A DNA stretch of 30,148 nt from TMED27 sp964350695 (GTDB lineage: Bacteria; Pseudomonadota; Alphaproteobacteria; Micavibrionales; Micavibrionaceae): assembly GCA_964350695.1 (NCBI GenBank), contig CAYGKM010000017.1, positions 1 to 30,148 on the forward strand. Reading direction: 5' to 3'. Made by a program: the position numbers and the translations under genes. The notes under the pieces were generated by a model that saw only the letters and a program-made list of their open reading frames with translations, was not told where the DNA came from and made no database searches. Shown here one piece after another: positions 15,509 to 23,053 of this stretch. Each line of letters begins with the position of its first letter. The stretch's first letter is position 1.

Positions 15509-17038
15509 ATGTTTGATAAATGCTTTCCACAAACACAAGAAGCCATCGCCGCATTCGCGCAATCATGCGTCTCGCCAGGCATAGACAACGCTATTGATTG
15601 TGCTTTTGCAAAAACATCCTGTGTTTCAAACGGCACAATCTTTTATTCATTCCCCATCGAGCTGGAAACCGTAAGCGGCCCTCAAAGCTTTGATGTGCCG
15701 GCACTCCTTGTTTGGATCGCCGCCTGTTCGGTTTTCTTCACGCTTTATCTCGGTTTTATAAATCTGCGCTATTTCGGCCATGCCATCGCCGTGACCTTCC
15801 AAAAGAAATACGCCGAACCCGATGCGCCGGGGGTTCTTACGAACTTTCAATGTCTCGCTGCGTCTTTGTCAGGCACGGTCGGCCTCGGCAATATTGCAGG
15901 CGTAGCCGTCGCAGTCTCGCTCGGCGGGCCGGGCGCAGTGTTCTGGATGATGGTTATGGGTTTTCTGGGCATGTCCACAAAATTTGCCGAAGTGACCGTA
16001 GGCACAAAATATCGTAAAAACCGCACCGCCGATGATTCCCCGCATACCTTTGCGGGCGGGCCGATGTATTATGTTCGAGATGCCTTTGAAAACCGCAATA
16101 TTCCTTTCCTCGGTTCAATCCTCGCTATTGTATTCTCGCTGTCTTGTATCGCGGGCTCTTTGGGCGGCGGAAACATGTTTCAAGCTAACCAGTCATTAGA
16201 ACAAGTCGTGCGCATCACGGGCGGCGACGCCAGTTTCTTCGCGGATAAGGGGTGGCTCTTCGGCGTTATCCTCGCCTTCTTTGTCGGACTCGTTATCGTC
16301 GGCGGTATCAGCGCCATCGGGCGCGTCGCCTCTAAACTTGTCCCCGTCATGGGCATCATATATCTCACCGCAGGGATCGCCGTGATTGCTATGCATTGGG
16401 CCAATATCCCTGATGCCATTTCAATCATCTTCTCTGAGGCCTTAAATTTTCAAGCCGGTCTTGGCGGCGTTATCGGCGGCATGCTGGTTGGTATTCAGCG
16501 TGCATCATTCTCAAACGAAGCCGGTCTTGGCTCCGCGCCCATCGTGCAATGCACCGCCAAAACAGAGCATCCCGTCCGTCAGGGCTTTGTCGGCATGCTC
16601 GGTCCCTTCGCTGATACGATTGTAGTGTGTTTCGTTACGGCGATGCTTATCGTCGTCACAGGCGTATATCAAGGCGCCGACGGCATCACAGGCGTAGAGC
16701 TGACCTCAAAGGCCATGGAGCAGGGCGGTGAATGGCTGTCTTATGTCCTCGCTCTTGCCGTTGTCCTCTTTGCCTATTCCACACTTATCACATGGTATTA
16801 TTACGGCGAAATCGGCATGACCTTTATCCTCGGTGAAAAGAAATGGGTCGCACGTCTGTACCAAATCATATTCCTGCTCTTCATCGTCGCAGGCTGCGCC
16901 GCCAAGCTCGGCAACTTCATCGACTTCACTGATGGCTTGTTCCTGTCCATGGGCTTTGCCAACATTCTCGCGCTCTACATCCTCGCGCCCGAGATCAAAC
17001 GGGATCTGAAGGCGTATATCGCTGAAATGAAGACATAA
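15509..17038 (+). CDS. Sodium:alanine/glycine symporter (AGCS family)
   Basis: A 509-residue inner-membrane transporter of the AGCS (AlsT/DagA) family, which takes up alanine or glycine with sodium. Family marks include GTVGLGNIAGVAVAVSLGGP, FAEVTVGTKYR, GGPMYYVRDAF, GGMLVGIQRASFSNEAGLGS and the late YSTLITWYYYGE segment. About ten to eleven membrane helices can be drawn. The first ~60 residues precede the first helix and include three cysteines, a longer lead than I expect; a later start is possible but no better ribosome-binding site is evident. The substrate cannot be fixed from sequence. It ends just before a gap with DnaA-box-like sites. Confidence 0.93.
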   Translation: MFDKCFPQTQEAIAAFAQSCVSPGIDNAIDCAFAKTSCVSNGTIFYSFPIELETVSGPQSFDVPALLVWIAACSVFFTLYLGFINLRYFGHAIAVTFQKKYAEPDAPGVLTNFQCLAASLSGTVGLGNIAGVAVAVSLGGPGAVFWMMVMGFLGMSTKFAEVTVGTKYRKNRTADDSPHTFAGGPMYYVRDAFENRNIPFLGSILAIVFSLSCIAGSLGGGNMFQANQSLEQVVRITGGDASFFADKGWLFGVILAFFVGLVIVGGISAIGRVASKLVPVMGIIYLTAGIAVIAMHWANIPDAISIIFSEALNFQAGLGGVIGGMLVGIQRASFSNEAGLGSAPIVQCTAKTEHPVRQGFVGMLGPFADTIVVCFVTAMLIVVTGVYQGADGITGVELTSKAMEQGGEWLSYVLALAVVLFAYSTLITWYYYGEIGMTFILGEKKWVARLYQIIFLLFIVAGCAAKLGNFIDFTDGLFLSMGFANILALYILAPEIKRDLKAYIAEMKT

Positions 17039-17041
17039 TCT

Positions 17042-17117
17042 TTATCCACATTTTCACAACTTTTGAAAGCCTTGAGAAATAAGGCCTGCGGCTATGCCCT
17101 GTGTATAATGGGGATAA
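17042..17117. promoter_or_regulatory. Cluster of DnaA-box-like 9-mers
   Basis: In the 186-bp gap before the coiled-coil gene there is TTATCCACA (17042-17050, plus), TTATACACA on the minus strand (17100-17108) and TTATCCCCA on the minus strand (17109-17117). The first two match the TTATNCACA DnaA-box consensus and the third has one mismatch. The second overlaps a perfect TATAAT hexamer (17104-17109). The spacing and divergent orientation resemble origin or DnaA-regulated promoter sites. No long AT-rich unwinding element is evident next to them. Confidence 0.5.
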
Positions 17118-17224
17118 CCTGAAAAATCCCGCTTGCCTGCACGCAAAACGCATGGCTTTTTAGCCTTTCACTACACAAATATCGAACACCACAACTTTGC
17201 ACGCGCAAGAGAAGGCTCATTTCT

Positions 17225-20200
17225 ATGTCTGATTTAAAAGCTATAAAAACCAATGAAGTTTCAGAAAACACAAAAGCTTTAAACCAAGATATACGGGCGG
17301 AAAAAACCTCGGAACTGCGGGAAAAAATTGCACGCAATAGAACAAAAAGCCTCGGCCTGAGCATCAAAAGCACCCAAGATGCGCCGCTTCAAAACAAACG
17401 ACCGCTCTTTGAACACATGGACGAAGAAACCGTGCTCATGCTCAATCCTGCGAATGAAAGCGCGCCGCTTGCCGCGACAGGCCCAATCACAAGATTTGTT
17501 TATATGCTCGGAAGCTTCCTGACTCTCGTATGGTTTGGCTTCTGCGCGATGTATTCAATAAAATATGGCCTCGACGCGTCACCCGCCGCTCTTGGCGGGT
17601 TCTTGGCAGGCGTATTCGCGCCTCCGGCTCTTCTTTGGCTCTTGATCTCCGCAATAAACCGCAAAGCGGATGTGCAAACCTATGCGTCATCGCTGCGCAC
17701 AGAGCTTCAATCGCTTCTTTTCCCGTCCGAGGAAACCGCAAGCGTCATCAACAAGGACATCGAGCGCCTATGCCGCCAAGCCGCAGAGATATCTTCGGCC
17801 TCAAAAGCGACGCTAAAATCCTTGCAACGCGCCCGCCAAGGCCTTCGCGTTGAAATTCGTGATTTCTCCGGCGTCTCCAAAAAGGCGGAATTCCACATTG
17901 ACCGCTTGGCAGAGACCTTGAATGAAAAAACAGGCAAACTCCTCAGCCTGACTGAAGAAATAGAGGCGCGTACATCAACCATTGATGAACGCGTACAGGC
18001 AGGAGCAGAAAGCTGGGACCAAGCCACGCTCACGGTTTTGGAGCGCTCCGCCGAAATGGAAGCCGCAATCTCCAAAGGTGCGGATAAACTCCTCGATGCT
18101 GCCGATAAAGCCCATGATAAAACAAGCGATATCGAAGCGCAGATGGCCTCCACATACGATAACCTTAACAAAACAGTTGAAGATGTCGCCGCGCGTCTGG
18201 ATGGCTTAAGCACTCGCTTCGAAGATCAAAAACAAGGCCTTTCCGATGTCGGCGAAGATATCACCCGCGAAATAGAACGCCTCTCCGAAGTGATCCGCGA
18301 TCAGGTCGAAGGCCTTGATGGCGTTGTTGACCGCACTGTTGAAACCATGACGCATGCGGGCGAAAATATTCAGGCTCAGCGCCAGTCTCTGGATGATGGT
18401 GCCGACGCGCTCGCCGCTCAATCCGAAAAAATCGCGCAAAACCTATCAGGCAGCGTCGCCGAACTGGAAAACTCTGTGGAAAAAATCGAAAGCCGCGCGT
18501 CCGCCTTGGCGGAGCGAATTGAGGATAAGTCCTCCGCCCTCGAAAAAGTTGTGCAAGGTATCTCTACACAAGCCAATGGCATCGAAGAGGCGGGCCAACA
18601 CGCCGCGCACCAACTCGGCGAGGCACTTTCTTTGGCGGTTGCAGGCGCAGAAAATATCTCCGCCGCTGTACGCCGCTCCGTAGAATCCCTCGAGGAATCC
18701 ACAAACGCTGCGAAAGAGCAAGCCGAAAGCCTGATCCAAGCCACGAAATCCCATATCTGCGATCTCAATGAGGCGGGGCAGGGCAATGTTGAGCACATTA
18801 AGTCTATCGTCGATATGCTCGATCAAAGCCGCCGCCAAATCGAAGACGTTTCGCAAGCCGCGCAAAACCATGTGGAAGCGCTGTCCATCGCCGTGGAAGA
18901 GCAAAACAACCAGATCACATTATCCGGCTCGGCTCTGGCTGAGCGCGTAGAGGCCGTGCAAAACGCACTCTCCTTGCCGCTTTCCGATATCCGCACAGTG
19001 ATTGCGGATGCCGATACCCGCCATGAAATGATTGAAAACGTTCTTCGCCGCCGCGTCTCTGACCTTAACGAAGCCAGTGAAAAAGCCACGAAGAGCGCTG
19101 AAACAATCCGCGAGACCCTGCGTGGCCAAGCACAGGAAATCTCAACGCTTTCAGGCCAAGTCGCCGGAAACGCCCGCACCATTAACGAACAAATGGCCAC
19201 TCAAAAAGACGAACTGTCCTCACAAGTCACGCAGTCTTTGAAACGTATCGAAGAAGTGCGCCGTTCATTGGAAGACCAAGCGCAAAACGTACATGCGCTG
19301 TCTACGCAATCTGTGCAGGACATTGAAGCCCTGAAAGGCTCGCTCACAGAACGCGCCGAGGAAGTCGAGCGTACCGCAAAAAAAGTGAAAGAAAACCTCT
19401 GCGATGTTGATGAGCGCATAGAAACTAACGCCCGTAACCTTCAAAGCCGCGCCCGCGAATTCTCGGAAAGCCTCAGCGACGCGGAGCAAGCGCTTAAAAC
19501 AACCTCTGAAAACGCAGAGCCCATCTACGAAAACACCATTGAAAAAGTGCGCAGCGTCCAAGAACGCTTCGAAGCCCTCAAAATCGGCTTTGACGAAACC
19601 GCCGAAAGTAATCTCAGCAAACTTCAGAATATCGGCATTGTCTTTGATGGGCGTTTGAAAGACCTTCAGCACGGCGCAAAGCAAGCTTCTGACGTGCTTC
19701 AATCTTCAAGTGATCACTTAAAAGATAGAACACAAGACATTGAAAATGCTTCGGAATCTGCAAGTCAGAAAATGAAAGAAATATCATCCTCTCTCGCCGA
19801 TCAAGCTTCAGACATACACCTGACAACAGACCAAGCGTTGCTGAAAATCGAACACATACAGGCCGCGATGAATGAACAATTCCATGAGCTATCCGTCTCT
19901 GTCGGCCAAGCCATCGCGCAGATCGAAGATGCCGGCCAGCAATTCGAAAACCAATCGCACGCTGTGAAGCTGCAGGCCGAGCAAGCCACGCACGGCTTTG
20001 AGCGCGCAGGGCAAAAGGCACGTGAAGAGGCGGGCGTCCTCACCGAAGCCTCGCATAAGGTCTCCATCGACACCGAAAATCTTGTGCAAAAAGTTCAGGA
20101 TGAAGCCAAAGCGCTTCTTGACGGCGCGAAAGAAACCCTCTTCGAGCTGCGCCAATCCGGTGACAGCTTCGCCGTACGCGCGAAAGAAATCGCAGAACAG

Positions 20201-20959
20201 CTCAAATCCTCGCTGAAAACATCCGAAAATTATGGCGCCGAGATGCAAAAACAAGCCGCCCTTGTCTCTAAAGCGTCCGCGCAATCCGCCGATGATCTTC
20301 ACGCTTCGATCAAATCTTTGAAATCGGAATTGGGTGAAATCGGCAAAGCCGCTGACCTTGTCAACACCGACCTCAATAAGAGCCGTGAGCGTCTTGCCGC
20401 TGAATCTGAACGCCTGATAAGCGTCTCCACGGCCACGCTTGAAACCGTAACCGAAGCCAGCGCTGGCTTCGCAAAGCAATCAGAAAGCCTTTATAAAGCC
20501 TCGCAAGATGCCTCGCGCTTCGCGGCCAGCATCCAGAAAAATGCAACCCGCCAGCAGCGCGAAGCCTTCATGGCCTCCGCTAAATTCATCGTCGAGAGCC
20601 TGCATTCGCTCTCCGTTGATGTCACGCGCATGCTCGATGGTGAAATCTCCGAAAAAACATGGAAAGCCTTCCAAAAAGGCGATGTTGCCGCGTTCACGCG
20701 CCGCCTTGCCGAAATGGGCAGCGATCTGCCACTCGACAAAGCCCGCAACAAGTTCACGAAAGACACCGAATTTCGAACATACGTACAGCGCTTCCTGCGC
20801 CAGTTCGAGGAAATGTACGAACAAGCCGTAGAAAACGATCACGGCGGCTTGCTCAGCACGACAATCGGCAGCAGTGAAGTCGGCAAGCTCTATAAATTCC
20901 TGAGCGATGTCGCAGGTAAAAAATCCGTACTCGAGAAGGCGCCGTTAAAAGCTGCTTAA
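17225..20959 (+). CDS. Giant membrane-anchored coiled-coil protein, TipN/GPR-like
   Basis: The 1,244-residue product has a basic cytoplasmic N-terminus (about 1-90), two membrane helices (about 91-112 and 121-143), and then roughly 950 residues of nearly unbroken coiled coil rich in Glu, Ala, Ser, Gln and Lys. It ends in a conserved-looking globular domain (about 1106-1244) with FIVESLHSLSVDVTRML, WKAFQKGDVAAFTRRLAEMG and YVQRFLRQFEEMYEQA. This layout fits alphaproteobacterial polarity scaffolds such as Caulobacter TipN and Agrobacterium growth-pole-ring protein, which mark new or growing poles. The likeness rests on architecture and remembered C-terminal phrases, so I give no gene symbol. 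The start ATG follows AGAAGG. DnaA-box-like sites lie upstream. SMC-like or chemoreceptor-like proteins were considered, but there is no ATPase, HAMP or sensor domain. Confidence 0.7.
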   Translation: MSDLKAIKTNEVSENTKALNQDIRAEKTSELREKIARNRTKSLGLSIKSTQDAPLQNKRPLFEHMDEETVLMLNPANESAPLAATGPITRFVYMLGSFLTLVWFGFCAMYSIKYGLDASPAALGGFLAGVFAPPALLWLLISAINRKADVQTYASSLRTELQSLLFPSEETASVINKDIERLCRQAAEISSASKATLKSLQRARQGLRVEIRDFSGVSKKAEFHIDRLAETLNEKTGKLLSLTEEIEARTSTIDERVQAGAESWDQATLTVLERSAEMEAAISKGADKLLDAADKAHDKTSDIEAQMASTYDNLNKTVEDVAARLDGLSTRFEDQKQGLSDVGEDITREIERLSEVIRDQVEGLDGVVDRTVETMTHAGENIQAQRQSLDDGADALAAQSEKIAQNLSGSVAELENSVEKIESRASALAERIEDKSSALEKVVQGISTQANGIEEAGQHAAHQLGEALSLAVAGAENISAAVRRSVESLEESTNAAKEQAESLIQATKSHICDLNEAGQGNVEHIKSIVDMLDQSRRQIEDVSQAAQNHVEALSIAVEEQNNQITLSGSALAERVEAVQNALSLPLSDIRTVIADADTRHEMIENVLRRRVSDLNEASEKATKSAETIRETLRGQAQEISTLSGQVAGNARTINEQMATQKDELSSQVTQSLKRIEEVRRSLEDQAQNVHALSTQSVQDIEALKGSLTERAEEVERTAKKVKENLCDVDERIETNARNLQSRAREFSESLSDAEQALKTTSENAEPIYENTIEKVRSVQERFEALKIGFDETAESNLSKLQNIGIVFDGRLKDLQHGAKQASDVLQSSSDHLKDRTQDIENASESASQKMKEISSSLADQASDIHLTTDQALLKIEHIQAAMNEQFHELSVSVGQAIAQIEDAGQQFENQSHAVKLQAEQATHGFERAGQKAREEAGVLTEASHKVSIDTENLVQKVQDEAKALLDGAKETLFELRQSGDSFAVRAKEIAEQLKSSLKTSENYGAEMQKQAALVSKASAQSADDLHASIKSLKSELGEIGKAADLVNTDLNKSRERLAAESERLISVSTATLETVTEASAGFAKQSESLYKASQDASRFAASIQKNATRQQREAFMASAKFIVESLHSLSVDVTRMLDGEISEKTWKAFQKGDVAAFTRRLAEMGSDLPLDKARNKFTKDTEFRTYVQRFLRQFEEMYEQAVENDHGGLLSTTIGSSEVGKLYKFLSDVAGKKSVLEKAPLKAA

Positions 20960-20988
20960 GGATTTAACTGCTAAAATCAAACTTAAGC
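20954..20988 (+). terminator. Hairpin at the end of the coiled-coil gene
   Basis: GCTTAAG (20954-20960, spanning the stop codon) and CTTAAGC (20982-20988) pair perfectly. Inside, GATTT (20961-20965) and AAATC (20974-20978) extend the stem with a small bulge. No T-run follows, so this may be an mRNA-stabilising hairpin or weak terminator. A second small hairpin, AATACT/AGTATT (21014-21031), follows closely. Confidence 0.4.
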
Positions 20989-21060
20989 GGTTGAAACTTA
21001 CGCAAAAAAACATAATACTCTTTACAGTATTCTTTGCGCTTTTTTACGGGCACCCTTCAT

Positions 21061-21996
21061 ATGAGTTCTATTGTAAAAACTAAATTTTGTACCGGCATAT
21101 CGGACATTTCCGACAGCTATTCCGGCTTCATAATTGACCAATGGGGTGTAATCCATGACGGTGAAAAACCTTATCCCGGCGCGGTGGAGTGCCTTAAGGA
21201 ACTGAAAGCCCGCAAAAAACATATCATTATCCTCTCAAATTCCGGTAAGCGCGCAGAGGTCAACAAAGAGCGCCTGAAAAAAATCGGCATCGGCCCAAGC
21301 CTTTATGACCAAATCGTCACCTCCGGTGAAATGACATGGCAAGGCATTAATGAGCAAACCGATGGCCTGTTCAAAAATCTTGGAAATAAAGTCTATGTTA
21401 TCAGCCGCGGCGGCGACCGCTCCATCGTTGATGGCCTTGATGTCGAGGTGGTTGATGATATCACCGAAGCCAGCTTCCTGATTATCAGCGGCGCCGATTC
21501 CCCGGGCAAAACCCTTGAGGATTATGAACCCATCCTGAAAGCTGCTGTGCGCAAGCAAATGACCGCGCTCTGTGCTAACCCGGATAGCCGCGGCGTTATG
21601 GGCAAAAACAACATCATGGGCCCCGGCACGCTCGCCCGCAGATATCAGGATTTTGGCGGCGTTGTCCATTTCATCGGCAAACCCCACCAGCCGATTTACA
21701 AACACTGCATCAAAATCATGCAGGAAAAAGATATATATCCGGGCCAAACCATTATGATCGGTGACGCCTTGGCGCATGACATCCTTGGTGGCAACCTCGC
21801 CAATATCGATACATGCCTCACGCGCACAGGTGTGCATGAAGGCTCTTTCGTCAACGCGCACACACCCGCAAGCATCGATAAGGCGCTGCGTTTGCTCTCA
21901 AAGCAATACAACAACGTCATGCCGAAATATTTTGTGGAAACCCTGCGTTGGGGCAATCCGCTTCCTGACCGGAAGCATAAGAAGCGTAGCTCTTAG
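21061..21996 (+). CDS. HAD-superfamily class IIA hydrolase
   Basis: The 311-residue product is a HAD phosphatase of the IIA (NagD-like) type, the group often annotated as TIGR01459. The first HAD motif is FIIDQWGVIHDG, with Asp as nucleophile and Trp in the usual second-Asp place. Motif II is IIILSNSGKR, the Lys region is FIGKPHQPIYKHC, and motif III/IV is MIGDALAHDILGGNLA. The aromatic IIDQWGV form recurs in this alphaproteobacterial subfamily. The substrate is unknown; sugar phosphates or nucleotides are typical of class IIA. ATG 21061 was preferred over an upstream in-frame TTG at 21034. Its stop overlaps the convergent patatin stop as TTAG. Confidence 0.9.
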   Translation: MSSIVKTKFCTGISDISDSYSGFIIDQWGVIHDGEKPYPGAVECLKELKARKKHIIILSNSGKRAEVNKERLKKIGIGPSLYDQIVTSGEMTWQGINEQTDGLFKNLGNKVYVISRGGDRSIVDGLDVEVVDDITEASFLIISGADSPGKTLEDYEPILKAAVRKQMTALCANPDSRGVMGKNNIMGPGTLARRYQDFGGVVHFIGKPHQPIYKHCIKIMQEKDIYPGQTIMIGDALAHDILGGNLANIDTCLTRTGVHEGSFVNAHTPASIDKALRLLSKQYNNVMPKYFVETLRWGNPLPDRKHKKRSS

Positions 21997-22991
21997 CCTT
22001 TTTGGTGTGGCTCAGGCGGTCGCGGCAAAAACACTTTCATCGCGCTTCTGATATTCGGCAACGCTTCTTCGGCGGCCTCTTCTCCAAGCCTGATAAGCTC
22101 TTCCGCTTTCTCAAATTCCAGTAGCCCAATATGACCGATTTGCGGCTTAATATGAATATCGGGCGGATCCCCCGCCAAACGCGAACGCGTCATGCGGTCT
22201 TGCATAATGCTCAGCGCCGAAACCATAACCCCGAACAAACTCGGGCTGCCCTCTTGTCTTCGGAATAACCGTTTAGTCATGGAAGATTTAATCTTTTTCT
22301 GCTCTTCGGGCGGAACGTCCTGATCATTAAACATGTCAAAGCCCGTCACGGTTTGATAGTTCTGCCCTGAATGTGCGGCCTTGCCGATAATATCCGTGTT
22401 CAAATCTACGCCAATTGTCATCCGCGCGCCCATCGCCTGCACGGGCGCAACAGGCACGGGGTTAACAAGCGCGCCGTCAACAAGCCATCTGCCGTTCTTT
22501 TCTACAGGGGGAAAAACCCCGGGCAGCGCAAAAGACGCCGTCATTGCATCAATCAATGATCCTTTTCGAAGCCAAACTTCGTGCCCCGTCAGCAAATCTG
22601 CGGCAATCGCTATAAAAGGGTGCGGCAGATCCTCGATGTTCATGTCTCTGAAATTTTCTTCCAAAAGCCCTTTAAGCTTATTCCCGCCGATTAATCCCGC
22701 GCTGCGTACGCGAAAATCGAGATAAGACAAAATGCGCATGCGGTTTAAGGACAAAGACCAATCTTCAAATTGCCGCAACTTGCCCGCCAGATATGCCGCC
22801 CCCACAACAGAGCCAATAGATGTTCCTGCAACGATTGAGGGCTGAATTCCTTCGCGCATAAGTACATTCAAGACGCCAATATGAGCAAAGCCGCGCGCCA
22901 TGCCACCGCCCAATGCCAGCCCGATCCCGGTCGGATGGTCGGGTGTATTTTCATCTATGATTTGCTTATCGCCGTCGGATTTATCGTTCAT
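21993..22991 (-). CDS. Patatin-like phospholipase (RssA/YchK type)
   Basis: A 332-residue bacterial patatin-like serine lipase. The oxyanion-hole motif is GLALGGGMARGFAHIGVL, the nucleophile elbow GTSIG and the catalytic Asp motif DGALVNPVP, giving the Ser-Asp dyad. It has no signal peptide and is probably cytoplasmic or membrane-associated, hydrolysing phospholipid or acyl esters. ATG 22989-22991 (MNDKSDGDKQ) was chosen because GGAG precedes it and the frame beyond would run into the divergent ABC gene. It is convergent with the HAD gene and divergent from the lipid-exporter-like ABC gene, which hints at a membrane-lipid neighbourhood. Confidence 0.92.
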   Translation of the reverse strand: MNDKSDGDKQIIDENTPDHPTGIGLALGGGMARGFAHIGVLNVLMREGIQPSIVAGTSIGSVVGAAYLAGKLRQFEDWSLSLNRMRILSYLDFRVRSAGLIGGNKLKGLLEENFRDMNIEDLPHPFIAIAADLLTGHEVWLRKGSLIDAMTASFALPGVFPPVEKNGRWLVDGALVNPVPVAPVQAMGARMTIGVDLNTDIIGKAAHSGQNYQTVTGFDMFNDQDVPPEEQKKIKSSMTKRLFRRQEGSPSLFGVMVSALSIMQDRMTRSRLAGDPPDIHIKPQIGHIGLLEFEKAEELIRLGEEAAEEALPNIRSAMKVFLPRPPEPHQKG

Positions 22992-23016
22992 CTGCTCCAC
23001 ACAAAAGCATATTTTC

Positions 23017-23044
23017 TTGAATTTATTTCTATCTACAGTATAAC
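23017..23044 (+). promoter_or_regulatory. Promoter of the ABC exporter gene
   Basis: TTGAAT (23017-23022), a 16-nt spacer and TATAAC (23039-23044) make a fair sigma70-type promoter in the patatin/ABC divergent gap. The expected transcription start is only a few bases before the ATG at 23054, so the mRNA would be nearly leaderless unless translation starts later. Confidence 0.5.
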
Positions 23045-23053
23045 ACGACAAGC

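Noticed and set aside
17707..20842. Several long minus-strand and alternate-frame ORFs inside the coiled-coil gene
   Set aside because: Shadows caused by the repetitive, stop-poor composition of the coiled-coil reading frame; no RBS or family motif.
17225..20959. Chemoreceptor, SMC or phage tape-measure identity for the coiled-coil protein
   Set aside because: No HAMP, sensor or signalling tip, no ATPase halves, and no phage genes nearby.
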